64,000 nucleotides of DNA. Source: Coniella vitis. Taxonomy: Eukaryota > Ascomycota > Sordariomycetes > Diaporthales > Schizoparmaceae. The DNA is taken from assembly GCA_011317545.1 (NCBI GenBank), contig WUJK01000012.1, forward strand, positions 1,067,001-1,131,000, in the 5' to 3' direction. This document shows, piece after piece, positions 49,192 to 61,139 of this stretch. A program made the position numbers and the translations under genes. The stretch's first letter is position 1; each line of letters begins with the position of its first letter. The notes under the pieces are model-generated. The model saw nothing but the letters and a program-made list of their open reading frames with translations, did no database searches and had not been told where the DNA came from.

Positions 49192-51154
49192 GCTGCCATC
49201 CGGATTTAAGTGAGCGACTTGTCTGTGCAAGCCTTCTACGAAGTCTTGAAGGATGCTATGAGTGGACAGGGTAAGATGATTGTTATGGATGGATGTTAGC
49301 TAAGCTGAAACTTTACGCGTAGCTGTGCATCAGTCTGCAGCTTGTTGTCAAACATAAGCATTCCAGGGACAGTAAGTCTACATACCGGTCAAGGCCTATT
49401 TTTGCAAATTTTGGGTTCACGTAGATTTCATCCATTTTGATCTTGAACAACTTGGCCGTATGGAAGCGGTGCTATTTGGTTTACGCGTTTCATACATAGA
49501 CCAAGCACGTCAGGACCATCATCACCGAGATCTCAGGGCATACCAGGTCAACGTGGTGTGCGTAAGCTCTCTCCATTATTTGCTTTGACACTAGCAGTCA
49601 GCCAACAACGCCGCATTGCTTTAGAGACTTCAAGTCCATCTCTGAATCTTGCTTCCGCTGCTCTTTTCTCGTGAGATTGTGCTCCAGCACTGGAACAAAT
49701 TGCCTGCCTACGTAGGGAAACATGGTAGACCTTTTATTGTGGCCTACTGCCCAAATGAGTGCAATGAGCCTCGGATTCGATATGCAGAGCTTCAACTATC
49801 CATATGCCGTATTTCCTCATCAGATCTATGTTATATTGTTTATCGGTTATGGCGTGAAGCCGGCAAGCTTGTGGTGTTTCGTTAATCGAGGTAGATCAGA
49901 GGTTGTGATACAGTATACTATACCAATGAATCTATATATACATTACCACCACTCTGAGGATGATATGCTCGAGAACTCTACCATATTTTACAGATAATTT
50001 GAGGGAATGATTCGGGTTGAATCTGAAAGTTTTGATGCATTTGATCGCCTTGTTGAGATTGCAACTCAGAAGAAGTGGTCCACGGTCGCATCGCAAAGGC
50101 TCCAGGTATAGTGCGATCCAACTATACATACTGTAGAATCACTGTCTCAAAGCTCGCACATCATAGTACTATGTACATAGTAGGTAAGGTGCAATGCACG
50201 GACCATGCCCGCCTCCCCTCATCTACCATGTACGTGTGTGCATATCAGCAATCAAACCTCCTTGCCAACATCACAAACTGCGCCTCGCATCACCTTCGCT
50301 CATCGCTCACAATACCTCGCAAGACGTGCACCGCGACCATCATTGCAACAATTCTCACTGTCATGCATTGACCGACGCCCATTTCAAGGTCAATCAGTTC
50401 AAAGGTATCCGCTTTGACGGCGGGTAGCCGCGCACGCTTGCTGGACGACAATGCTCCTGGTGCACGACGTGATTCGGATCCTCACAACTGAATGGACTGC
50501 GTCAGTTTGAGGCCAAGAAGCCATCGGTACCGGTCTCCGCATTGTCGGCGAGCGCAAAGCTTGCGGGGACTTGTCATTTCCTTATCGTTCATCGCTCAGG
50601 CCGCCAGGGTCTCGCTAGCCGAACGGGTCAACGTATATCGCGCTCGAGATTGACAGTGCCAGGATTTCTGTGAATCTGGTGCTTGAATCTGACAAGGGAC
50701 TTTGCTGGGCCGTCTCACCAGCGTGGCGGCTGTTCTTTGGGACGTGATTATCGCAGCGGCCTCATCTGCGCTGGATTAGCACGTTCCAAAAAGACAGACG
50801 CTTAGCGCGCGCAAGATCGAGAAACGACCGATTCGTACCACGGCGACCCAGTCCTCGTTGTGGAACAATCGGGATTTTGTGGACGAGGGGCCCTTCAAAA
50901 TGTCGCCTGCGCGCGACGACGGTGACCTGTCGAGGTGCCGAGGCTCTGAGCAGCCTATATCCTTAGATTCTCTTTTCTACAACATTAGAGCCAAGGCTGC
51001 TCTACTATATAGCCTGGGAGGGTGGGAACCTGTCACTGATATGTTCGATGGCAGGGGAAATCATACACAGACCTCACTCTTACGAATCATTCAGACGACA
51101 TGAGCTAATAATTTTTCAAGCAGTTTCCCTCGCTCTTTTGGAAGCTGGTTGCTC
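49192..51154. other. Intergenic region between the GTPase and its companion gene
   Basis: The first 80 bases remain protein-like in the GTPase frame after the stop. The rest shows short, broken frames, including a GC-rich stretch at 50.4-51.0 kb that may be a decayed gene. A 16-base palindrome, TACTATGTACATAGTA, is at 50167-50182. Confidence 0.45.
50167..50182. repeat. Perfect 16-base palindrome TACTATGTACATAGTA
   Basis: Both orientations of the dispersed 9-mer overlap here to form a perfect palindrome, the fullest version of the motif in the window. It lies in non-coding DNA between the GTPase and companion genes. Confidence 0.9.
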
Positions 51155-52246
51155 ATGCCTTATTCGCAAGAAACGACAGCTTCTCAGTGCTCCGACAGAG
51201 AAACGAAAGAAAGGGAAGAATGTCAAATCGACTTCCATACGCCAGCCGTCGTGGCATGGGGCGCGCAACATGCGATACTCAGCTTGCACTGCCAATATGA
51301 CTCGCTCACGAAAACTGCTTTCTTCAAACTGAGGTCCAATTTGGTCTTAAAAGCGTTGTCGCCAGCCAAGACATACCTATACCTCTTTGTTCCACCAGAG
51401 AGAACCGAGTCTCTATCAGTCGACGATATGCCCGACGCGGATGCCATACCTCCCAACACCGCTCAAATTCTTGGATCAGAGTTCTCATGCTTACGATTTA
51501 AATTGAACTCTCCGGCCGACTTCATCAGCCCGAGTTTCGTGGCTTTGACACCCAAAAACAAGGTCGAAGGTCAAGTGTTGGACCAGTTGAGATCGCTCAT
51601 GCAAGTGATCGAGTTCCGTGTCTTCATCCCTCAGCAAGTAGCCTCCAAATCTCAATTACAATCTCTGAGTGGCGGTATTCGTGATGGGTTGGTGTCGCAA
51701 CCTGGCCAGACTGATTTGGCTTGTTTGTATGAGGGAAGAGGCGGGATCAAGGTCTGTGACGGCAAGACTGGTATGCAGACCACAGCCTTGCAGTCATCTG
51801 ATGAGCAACATCCGCCATCATATGTTGAGGCCGGTCCAAGTCCTCCTTCACCGGCAATGGCAGGATCTTCCGAGCCACCTACAAAGAAACGGCGATGTGA
51901 CGATTTGCCGTCGGCTGAGTTGCCTGCCGACCTGCTTGCCATTGTAGAGGCAACGTGTCGGAAGATGGTGCGCCAGGAGGTCAAGCGAGAGATACAAGAG
52001 CTCGAGGCACGGCTAACGGTCAAGTTGGATTCCATGGCAGAGATGTATGCCGAGAAGCACGGCGAACGCTTGTCAGAAGAGATTGAAAACACGGGTCAGG
52101 CACTCGACGAGAAAGTGGATGACGAATTTTCTGGTATTAAAGTCGAGCTTGAGGATTTCATCCAAGAAGAGATGGCTGAGGCCGAGAGGAGGATCGCTGA
52201 TCATTTACAGAGTAACGCGAGCATCTCTATCGACTTTGGTCTGTAG
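51155..52246 (+). CDS. Nuclear-type companion protein with N-terminal fold, NLS and coiled coil, unknown function
   Basis: This is one exon of 363 residues from the ATG at 51155; an upstream exon or later start near the HTPAVVAWGAQHAIL segment is possible. Residues about 25-190 look like a compact beta-rich domain (AILSLHCQYDSLTKTAFFK, KTYLYLFVPPERTESL, QVLDQLRSLMQVIEFRVF, ending near TDLACLYEGRGG). A Pro/Ser linker with PPSY follows, then a basic NLS-like TKKRRC near 243-248. A long Glu/Lys-rich coiled coil runs from about 262 to 350. I recall similar fungal-only proteins of unknown function. It lies 2 kb downstream of the large GTPase in the same direction, and both carry NLS-like basic patches. 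A functional link is inferred from position only. Confidence 0.7.
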   Translation: MPYSQETTASQCSDRETKEREECQIDFHTPAVVAWGAQHAILSLHCQYDSLTKTAFFKLRSNLVLKALSPAKTYLYLFVPPERTESLSVDDMPDADAIPPNTAQILGSEFSCLRFKLNSPADFISPSFVALTPKNKVEGQVLDQLRSLMQVIEFRVFIPQQVASKSQLQSLSGGIRDGLVSQPGQTDLACLYEGRGGIKVCDGKTGMQTTALQSSDEQHPPSYVEAGPSPPSPAMAGSSEPPTKKRRCDDLPSAELPADLLAIVEATCRKMVRQEVKREIQELEARLTVKLDSMAEMYAEKHGERLSEEIENTGQALDEKVDDEFSGIKVELEDFIQEEMAEAERRIADHLQSNASISIDFGL

Positions 52247-52938
52247 GTTGAATGCATGACTAAATTATTGTAATCTATATCCACCTGGGTGAGATATTCT
52301 GTGACAACGATCTACCTTAGCTTTGAACGACTCAGTATCGCATCCGGTTATGATGATTTGAGCCATTAGAATATCGTGAATTTATTCTCTGAATAAGGGA
52401 AAGATATGGTACAGACTCCTGCGTAAGACATGGCAGCCAACAGGTCTAGAATGATACAACCTCTCTAATCCATAATCCTTTCGGAAAACAACCAGCAAAA
52501 TCCGTCTTTGCACGTTTAACGAGTGTCAACAAGCGTCCCGAACTCCTCTCACCACAAGAATGTGTCTTCCAGCACAGAACGCCAAGTTCATGTCGCCGGC
52601 GATATCGGCACCCCTGGCACCAAACCTTGATTACAAATACAACTGACTGGTCAACTAGAGAACATATAGGGACAGGAAAGTGGAAAGACAGCTGTGATAT
52701 CTCCCCAGCCGTTCCTACTCGGCACCTCTCTTCTTTCGACTGACTTGTCTGATTCACCGACACCCATGACAGAGCCCTCTTACTCGGGCACTAATTATGG
52801 TGGCTTTCACAACACACGGCAAGCTGAGCAAGCCGCGGCAGCGGCCGCGCCGCCTTCGATGTCATTTTCCCTATGTTGCGCCTCCTCATCCTCCTCTCCC
52901 TGCGTCTCAATGGTTTTCAGGGTACGCATGGCAGCGTC
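52247..52938. other. Convergent intergenic region
   Basis: This is an A/T-richer 3' flank of the companion gene with no protein-like frame and no repeat of note. Confidence 0.6.
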
Positions 52939-53508
52939 TTAACGAGTCTCCGCTAACACGGTATCATCGTCTTCTTCCAATCTATCACTTCTCATGCTGT
53001 GCTGATTGTCATGCTCGTCATCGTCGTGTACGGACATGGCTTCCTCCTCCTTCTCCTTCTTCTCCTTCACGATCAATTCAGCTGCGTCGCGGCGCGAAGA
53101 CGCACCAACCGGCCTCTCAGCTGCTTTTGCGAGCGCCATGGCGGCAGCGGCGTGGCTGTCGCTGTCGCTGTTGCCGTCACCTGTCTCCTCTGGGATGAAG
53201 GGCCAGTTGGAGGGCCATGTGAATGGGTGCCAAGACCGTGGTGCGAGATGACTGGCGGTGGGCGCAAGTGTGGTGGACGTGGTGAATCGCGACAGCCTGG
53301 TCTCAAAGAGCGTCCCTCCTACTACGTCGATGGAGGTGGCCACGGAGGAAGAGGAGAAGGCAGTGGTGGTGGTGGTGCTGCTGCTGCTGCTTGTGGCGGC
53401 GAGAGGAGGCGCTGGATGGCCTCCTGCTAAGGGTAGTTGCGGAGTCGCTGTCGTCGGTGTGGCGGTGAGTAGGAGGGAGAGAAAGGAGAGGGTCTGGTTG
53501 AGTCCCAT
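52939..53508 (-). CDS. Possible small secreted Ser/Thr-rich protein (doubtful)
   Basis: An open frame of 189 residues begins at ATG 53508 (tcccATGgga is read on the other strand). The N-terminus MGLNQTLSFLSLLLTATPTT resembles a signal peptide. A Ser/Thr-rich stretch follows (near 38-60), then PRSWHPFTWPSNWPF and a charged, low-complexity C-terminus rich in Asp, Glu and His. GGT/GTC repeats next to the start produce much of the Thr/His bias in other frames, so composition is weak evidence. I recognise no family. It may be a lineage-specific secreted protein or a chance frame. Confidence 0.35.
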   Translation of the reverse strand: MGLNQTLSFLSLLLTATPTTATPQLPLAGGHPAPPLAATSSSSSTTTTTAFSSSSVATSIDVVGGTLFETRLSRFTTSTTLAPTASHLAPRSWHPFTWPSNWPFIPEETGDGNSDSDSHAAAAMALAKAAERPVGASSRRDAAELIVKEKKEKEEEAMSVHDDDEHDNQHSMRSDRLEEDDDTVLAETR

Positions 53509-54608
53509 GGTGGTGGTGGTGGTCGTCGTCGTTCCTGTTCAAAGAAAGACAAAAGAATTAAAAGGTAAGTCTTTGATTTGCGGCTAGATTGAGGTTGTAG
53601 TTGGTGATATCCGGATGGAGATATCGCTGCCTCTTTATTTCTCCAGTAGCGCAGGTTTGCAATAGAGACTTGGGCAAGAAAGACAAGAAGAAAGGAGACA
53701 GAAGGTATGTGAGTTTAATTGTACTGAAGCGCCAACCACAACAACGCCAAAGCCAGGTCAACTGGGCAAGCAACCGTCTGGATATTTGAACGCAACCTTC
53801 AATATTCAGTGTATCCAGTATCTCCACTCGCCTTCCCGTCGCTACCGCCACTCCATAATCCATTGTCCATACCCGATGAGGAGAATGAAAAAGATCAAAC
53901 TAGATGCTGTCGTGCTTGCAACCCACTTGACGTGATACTTGACAAGGGCTCTGCGACTGTTGATAGGATGGCGCACGTATGTCGCTCGTGTGCATGTAAC
54001 AGAACTGGTGGGCGACATATTCTCTCGCTTTGAGCATCACAAAGAACGGCTGGGCCCCTTTGCATCCGCGACACGGGCCGTGTGTGGTGCCTCAGGACTC
54101 GATGTGTGCCACTTCGCATCTCACATTTTCGCTCCACCCTCTGGGTAGGAAGTAGTTGGACCATATTTTTCGCGTCTCACAGCCAACGAAAGGCAACGCA
54201 TATACACGCGCAACGCGCACAGAGAGACGTAACGGGCCGAGTTTCGACAGACAATCCGTATTCTCAGATTACAAACATCGCCGTTGCCTCTCAACAACCC
54301 GCCCCGCCCCGGGGGCGAAGGGGGGGGGGGGATGTGTCTGTCCTAGGGTGCCACCAGGAGCATCAATGTTTCGTTCGATCGATCTTGTTGCAGCCGGACT
54401 CGATCATGCCTTGGCTATGATTTCTTCACAAAGTACGTTATTGTGCGAGTATTGTTGTGCTTCGTACCGCCCCAACCCCTTTTTAACACATCCTACCACG
54501 CATACAACGCCGTGAGGTGATCAAAACCCCCTGCGCAGGGCCAATCTGGTTGATCAATAAGGGATATATAGAGTCGAGGTAGCAGCTTCTTTTTCGTGTA
54601 TGTATGTA

Positions 54609-54639
<31 letters not shown>

Positions 54640-55244
54640 ACAAAGCCACTCGTAACTTACATTAGAGTTCAGAAAGAAAATCCGCCAAAACGGCCACGTG
54701 GGTAGATCCTGGGCTTGCAAACAGACGTCGGAGACGCACAAGCTGAACCTTTTCCTTGCGATCCTTGATTAGTGGCCTTGGGGTTTCATCCGTCCAAGAG
54801 TAGTGTCTCATTCTCTGATTTTGTGCTTGTATGTCCACCCGTCCACCCGTCTGTCTTTGCGTGTACACGGTAACAATGCGCTATCCCCAGGATAAACTCT
54901 GCGTGTGCAGTTGTGCGAAGACGATCATGTTGTGGCCCGGTTCGTGAGGGTCTGTAAAGCGTTACCCACTGATGCGGGCTGATATTGCTTGACAGGTCTC
55001 GGTGGTGGCAAAGATGGTTCGTGAGCGTCAGAGACCTGGCTGACACATGTAAGCGTGATGCTGCGGAGGGACGTACGTAACCTCTTCAGGTCTATCCGTC
55101 CAGCCCAAGTGACTCTCTTGCGCAATCGCACAACTTGTGCTTCCTCTTTCCACGCTCCATTCTGAGGAAGATGAGGTCCACACCGGACCCAAGCCTAGGT
55201 GGAACAGTGGGTATTGCCGTCCCGTAGCCTCTCCAAGCGACCAA
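53509..55244. other. 1.7 kb intergenic region
   Basis: This contains a G12 run near 54320-54331, a TG microsatellite near 54609-54634 and GGT repeats at its left end. I see no protein-like frame. Confidence 0.55.
54609..54634 (+). repeat. TG dinucleotide microsatellite
   Basis: About 13 TG units follow a TGTATGTA lead-in, in non-coding DNA. Confidence 0.9.
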
Positions 55245-57300
55245 TCACGGCACACTTGACGACGGCATCATCGCTTCGGCCGCATCATCGTCTACGTACT
55301 CGGCGTCGGTCTCACGGATGAGCGGATTTTGCGGGTACACCTTGCTCGACATGGCGGCATAGTGCTCATTGTACTTGTCGACCATTTTCAGAACCCATCC
55401 CTGGGTATCTTCATCCACAAAGTCAATGGCAACCCGCAGTGGATAGCCCACGCGGTACGGTCCCATGAAGCCGGCGCCAACTTGCACCATGCCGCGCAAA
55501 ATGTCGTGGGCAAGCCGGAGGTTGGCTGCTTCAAACGGCTTGCTGGTGCCCGCGTCGCAGCAGTCATTTATGCATTCCTGGAGAATGAGCAGATTCGCCC
55601 AGTAGGCTAGGATCAGGGATCCGTCCCACGGGTCGCCAAAGTTGAGCACCGTGGGAAACGGCGAGGTTGGGTCCGCCGATGGAACCTCGAAAGGGTCCGG
55701 GAAGGCACCTGTCTCGCGGGCACGGGTATGCCAGGTTACAAAGGACGTCCTTAGATGCTCTGCCATCGACCTGAGCTCGTTGATCTGCTCGGACTCTGGT
55801 TCGACGCCGCGCTTCCTCTCTCTGCGAAGACGGTAGCCCATTTGGGTGACGCGAGCCATCTTGGCATGCAGGACGAAGAAACGGTCCTGGTGATGCAGCG
55901 GTGTCCACTGGAGTGCATCGGTCATTGGAATGGCTGGCAAGAATGGCTTGTCACTCGAGTTGGAAGTCAGAGTCTCAGATACCTTTCTCCACTTTGGTCG
56001 GTCGAGGAAGCATTCATGGCCTGCAAATATCGCCTTGGTTATCTGATGATGAACGGGTCAGTACACACCCAGACACTACCAGACATGACCTAGAGATACT
56101 CACAACTATAGGTCGCACACCCCTCAGGAGAGACACGTCAAAAGAGTTGTTCGAGAACGCAGCATGGCCTCGCTGCTGCACCAGTTTGCCAATCCCTGTT
56201 GCATGCACCATCCACGTAAGAGCATTGTTTGTCCCTGCGAACAACTGTGTTGCCGTCGACTCGAGTCAGCAAGACAATGACACCAAGCTGGATGCTCAAG
56301 ATCAAAGAGAACCCAGGAGGGATTCCATACCTCAAAAATGCAGCAAATGATGGTAGCGGCCAGGGTCTCGGCCGATTTCCAAAGAACGGGGTGGTTGAGG
56401 GCCCTTTGCAGGGACGCCAGGACCGAAGAGTACAGCTCACGGCTTTTGCACAGTTCCAAATTGCCCCGTTTGGCTTTGCCGACCAGCTGGAGGAGGAGAG
56501 AGGCCATGGCTGCATCGAGAAGGGAGACACGGCCTATATGTGGAAGCATACTGGTGAACCACGGCGCGCCTGGAAGATATCCACCGTGTCAGCAAACTTA
56601 TCTGTAATTATTCCCGATTCATGTTTTCTTGTACCGTTTTATTGCATCTCAAGAGAAACAAACTCACTAAAAACAACTTCATCGCGTTTCTGGGCGGTAA
56701 AGAGCTCTCTCAACAGCCCGTAGACGAGCGGAACCGGATCTTCGCGGAGAAGAACAGGGGCCACGAGTTTCACAGGGTAGAATGGATCCTGATGCCGATG
56801 CGGTTGCAGATGCCATGGCTGCCCGTCGAGACTCCCGGACGCAGCAAGAGCAGAGGTTGTATTCTGAATTTCTAAGTTCGAGACGGCCGTGGTGGGAGCT
56901 GGCGATGAGGACCAGCTGGTCTGCGCAGCAGGCCACGTCAAGAGCCCCTGCCGGTGTTGGCGTTGGCGTTGCGATTGCTCCTGGCTATTCCGCGCGCGGA
57001 TAAGGTGCTTGCCAGTGACAAACTTGTGGATTTTCTCATAGCCGGGACAGTCAACACCATACTTGATGCAATTCCCACACGCTGGTAGGGGATGGGTTCC
57101 ACATTGTCAGCCAGCCAGCCAGCCAGCCAGACAAGACAATAACAAGGGCGTGCAAAGTACTTTTTGGCCAAGCACAAATGTACAGCAGGGAGCCAGGTCA
57201 GGCAAATAGACGAGTAGTACTCACCTGGTCGCACCTGGTCGCATTTTATTCTCCTTTTGACACAGAGACTGCATCCCTTGCTGCGCGGCACCCCGACCAT
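55245..57300 (-). CDS. Zn(II)2Cys6 transcription factor with fungal-specific regulatory domain
   Basis: Five exons (57225-57300, 56668-57081, 56331-56569, 56104-56244, 55245-56042) give 555 residues. The zinc cluster has Cys at 10, 13, 20, 27, 30 and 37 (KGCSLCVKRRIKCDQVRP, then ACGNCIKYGVDCPGY). Intron 1 (143 nt) falls within the cluster. Further junctions join APWFTSMLPHIGRVSLLDAA, then LFAGTNNALTWMVHATGIG, then GHECFLDRPKWRKV, the pattern of the DUF3468/Fungal_trans_2-type domain. The C-terminal 200 residues are helical (ANLRLAHDILRGMVQVGAGF). The protein is a nuclear DNA-binding regulator; its targets cannot be told from context because no enzyme genes adjoin it. All exon phases close and introns 2-4 (98, 86, 61 nt) have consensus ends. 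Confidence 0.87.
57108..57130 (+). repeat. CAGC tetranucleotide repeat inside an intron
   Basis: About six CAGC units lie in intron 1 of the Zn2Cys6 gene. They do not touch the splice sites. Confidence 0.9.
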
Positions 57301-57631
57301 GGTCTTCGGGGTCTGGCTTTATGATGACCTTAGTGATAGACTCTGCGCTCGCTGGAGACCAACTTTCTCTCTCGCATTTCGCTTGCCCGTTGACGTCAAT
57401 GTCGTGGGCCGTCAAGGAGAAGGAGAAATGCCTTGGCTTTTCCTGCACTGGAACATATGCCAAAAGCTTGTCTTCGGTTGACAAAACCGCAGATAATGAG
57501 ACGAAAATGTGAGAGGCTGAGCCACTGCTGACTCTGGCTGGCACTGTCGCTGCTGCCTTGGATTGCTCAGCCAACCAAAAGCCCCTTGTGCACAGGCGGG
57601 GAGCCAATCACTCATCAGCCAGAAGCCACGG

Positions 57632-58176
57632 TACTATGTACTATGTAAGCCCTGCTACTATGTACAGAGCCCGGTCTGCCGGTGTAGCCCGGTGTCCGGG
57701 GCTTTTGCTCAGGGCGTTATACATAGTACATAAGTACCCATGTTCCCGTTCTCTCAACCAGGCCATGATCTCGTCGACCTGTCAACGAATGGGCAAAAAG
57801 CGCTACCGATCCTCGTTGGTCATATAGCGCGCATGTCGGTATGCGGCACGGGGAGCCATTGCAACACTGTCTGGAAGCTGCTACTGCTCTGGTCTCCCTT
57901 CTGTTGTAGTATGATGTAGTCTTTGTAAACCGCGAGACGACGCGGTGAACATGTCATCGTGTTTTCTTCATCGCGAAAAGGGCAGCACAACAGCTAAAGT
58001 GCCTCGTATTCCATCCACTGCATCGCGCTTCTGCCGGATACGCCGTCATTCGCTGCCACGCGCACGAGACCTGGCGTATACAAGAGTCCCCTCTTGGGTG
58101 CAAGCAGTGAGCCAATGTTGGGCGTCCTTCTGCCCAATGCTCTTTTGCCGTGTGTGTGGCTGTCTTGTACTATGTA
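57632..58176. repeat. Cluster of TACTATGTA motifs (five copies)
   Basis: Copies start at 57632, 57639 (overlapping the first by two bases), 57656, 57720 (reverse orientation) and 58168. They lie upstream of the minus-strand Zn2Cys6 gene. Confidence 0.88.
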
Positions 58177-61139
58177 TGCGCGTCATGTATGTTGTTGCGA
58201 ATTGTTATTGTTATTGCCGTTATTGTTGTTGCGTGGTAGTACACCTGCAGGCGGTTATTGGGTCCGAAAAACAACGTGCATGGGGAACAAAGAGTGCTCG
58301 ATATGCGACATACAGTATGCATGTGAAGACAAACAGCTGGATCTGGTCACCCGACCGCCCGGCATATCTCGATGAAATGTATCAGAAGCGCGCAGGCGCG
58401 CAGCGGTCGGCTGCTGCAACACAAGACTTCGGCCTTGCAGTTTCTGGACTGGCGCTGCAGAGGCATGTCGTGGGCATCCGGAAGCATATTTGTACCCTGA
58501 TAATCGAAGCCAGTTCCTGGATGGGCACCAGGGCCCATCTCGATCCTGTTCTTAGACAACGCTCCTTATTTGGATGTCAATCGCTGCGGAAAGTCACTGC
58601 ATAAGCCGTAACAGCAATACCAGCGCTAGCAATCGGTTGATTTCGCTTTGAAGCCTTTCAGAGGCGATACCCATTGATGCTTTGTCGCTTACAGCCTGAG
58701 TGCCTCGCTTGTGGAAACGTCCATAAGGTCGATAAGGCCCAGTATAACTTGGCCCTGGTGTTAACAGCCTGCCCCCACGACTCGGAAGCACAACCCGAAG
58801 CCTCACATCTCAACGAGTACAAAGCACTCTAATTGTACGCGACGGTGAGACGTTGTCAAGGAGGCTGCCAAGTCCTAGTAAGAACAGAGAGGGCTTTCCC
58901 AATCAGCCATTGCAGCCACAAGCAAGGCTGGTGCAATTGTTTTATGGAATCCAGCGCGTTTTATCGGCGGGGCAAGAAGACCGATTGATACACTGGTAAC
59001 CCCGGACACAGGCCGCTGGCCGTCTGCGGGCCTCGACCAGAGGCGCTCCGTCGCCCAGAATCACGTACCATAGAATGACCGCGGTGTCCTGGACGAAGCC
59101 AATATATGATGGCTGACTGAATGTGCGGGCTGGGACGTGGTAAATGACCTACATTGCATGTGATATACTTAGGCGCCTGCACGTTATCGAAAATATAGTA
59201 TGGGAAAGCTTTGTACGCCAACGCCTTTCGGCTACGGGTTTCGGGACTGTTGCTGCGCAATCGGTCGGGCGATTACGTGGTCGATTGGCGAACCGTGGCC
59301 TTCATTCTCCTGCTCAACAGCTCGCCATCTTGACAGCCAAGGCCAAGCTGACGCGATGAACCCCTTACTCACATGTCGTAGAGACCACAAACAGGCTGCT
59401 TGGGATGATCTTGTTTAGCTTCCCGCTGGCGAGAAATTCCCGGCTACCGCTGTCGCAGAGTATATAATAGTAGACGCATGATCACAACCGAAAGGATAAT
59501 CGCAGTCAACATCCATTTAATTGTGGACCAAATTAATAAGCCGAGCTTCCTGCCGCCGCGGGGCGTTTGTGCTAAAAAGGAAGACGTTGTGATACCTACC
59601 TATTATGCAGCCTATTTGAGGGTTCGGCATTGAGACAGAACTGTACGAGTGCTGTATTTCATGTCTAGAGCGCCTATCTCCCCTCTTCAAGGCGACGTCA
59701 AGGCTGAAAGCTCATTCTTCATCATAGCTTTCAATGATATTCAGGGAAGTCCTGGCGCGAGAATTGTTCATCGTCCTGTGTTTTGCAATGGTTGAAAAGA
59801 AATAGACTGGCGGTGGCAGTCTGTCGTTAGGGTAGCGGCACGCTTGCTCCCACTTCACTTGCCCTCCCCTGCCGACGCCCAGAAGCCGCCTGGCTTTTGG
59901 CTTGTCGTCCGATTGAGCCCGGTCTAGACATTTGGTGAAGTAGCGTAGGAAACTCGACTTGTAGGGGACAGGGCGTGCGAACGAGAAAGCGATAGACTTT
60001 CGAATGGCCATAACCCTGCTCCATGAAACCAGCTCTTGGGCAAGAGACAATTGACGTTTGATGTTGGCTGACAAAAGATGATGGAGCCTGCAGGTCCTAT
60101 CGTGGGGACCCTTCGAGATGGCTGCTCTGCTGAGCAGGATGTGCTGTAGGTGGCGCAATTATTCTCCACGGGCAACATGGCAGAGGAAACAACCGCCTTC
60201 CCAGCAGGGCCAAGTACCGTTGAACAAGGGCTCATGAACGGGCACAACTGCAGGCTGGCGTCGGGACAAGCAACAAAGTTATCTGTCATAGCAACCCATC
60301 TGTGTGCCTCTCTCGTTTTTTAAGCTTTTACAGCGACGCATTGGCCCCATGGGGACGAATCTCGACCGTTCCGACAAGCTTGCAAGAACTCAATGCTCAA
60401 CGGCCGCGCAGCAGTTGGCTTTGGGTGTTACGTCTTTTGACGCAAGACCTGGGGGTGGGGGCACCCAGGTGCACAAAGCCAAATGGTAGGCGGCACGAAC
60501 CACACAGCGGTAGCCCTGTCATCGCATAGCATTTTGGTGAGCCAGGCAGTCTGATCTAGTCATAGTAGCAGCACCTGCAGAGGAAGTATCCAAGTAATTT
60601 GCCTGCCATCTCTCTGCTGTCTTGAGGGTTCAGCCTTGCGGGGCCGGGGCCGAAATAAAGAGTGGAAAGGGGCATCTCGGCTTGATTTCTCGCAGGGTCC
60701 GGTGATGAGGAGGGTGCCTTATATCTGACGCTCATCAATGCAGGCGACGCTTGACCGGCCGTGGCTGGCCACAAGATGCCGCTCTCTTGGGTCGGCTAAT
60801 GCGGCTACTCAGCGAACAAGTCTGCTATGTAGAGGCTCGTACTGTGTAAACGCGTGCCATGTACGGAGTTAGTACTTCTACCATGCAAAGGACAGTCGCT
60901 GGAGGAATGGGGGAATCTGAGAGATCGAATCGGACAGCGTGCTCCGCCCGGCCGTTCATCCTGCACGCTGGCAGTCGGTGATCCGCGCAATTTCCGGTGA
61001 CATGGACGAAGAGTAACAGAGGAAGCAAGCAAAGCCGGCCGCCCAATCTGCTCGAGGCCTTGGAGTGGGTGAAGCATTGACTAGCGTGCGGGTAAAAACT
61101 GAACGCGAAGGCTACTACTGCCTGCAAGTGTATGCTATG

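Noticed and set aside
55245..57300. A biosynthetic gene cluster around the second Zn2Cys6 regulator
   Set aside because: No enzyme, transporter or backbone synthase gene was recognised nearby in this window.
59712..60289. Overlapping minus-strand frames of 121-148 residues
   Set aside because: Two frames are open at once, neither shows family motifs, and no leader or splice signals support them.
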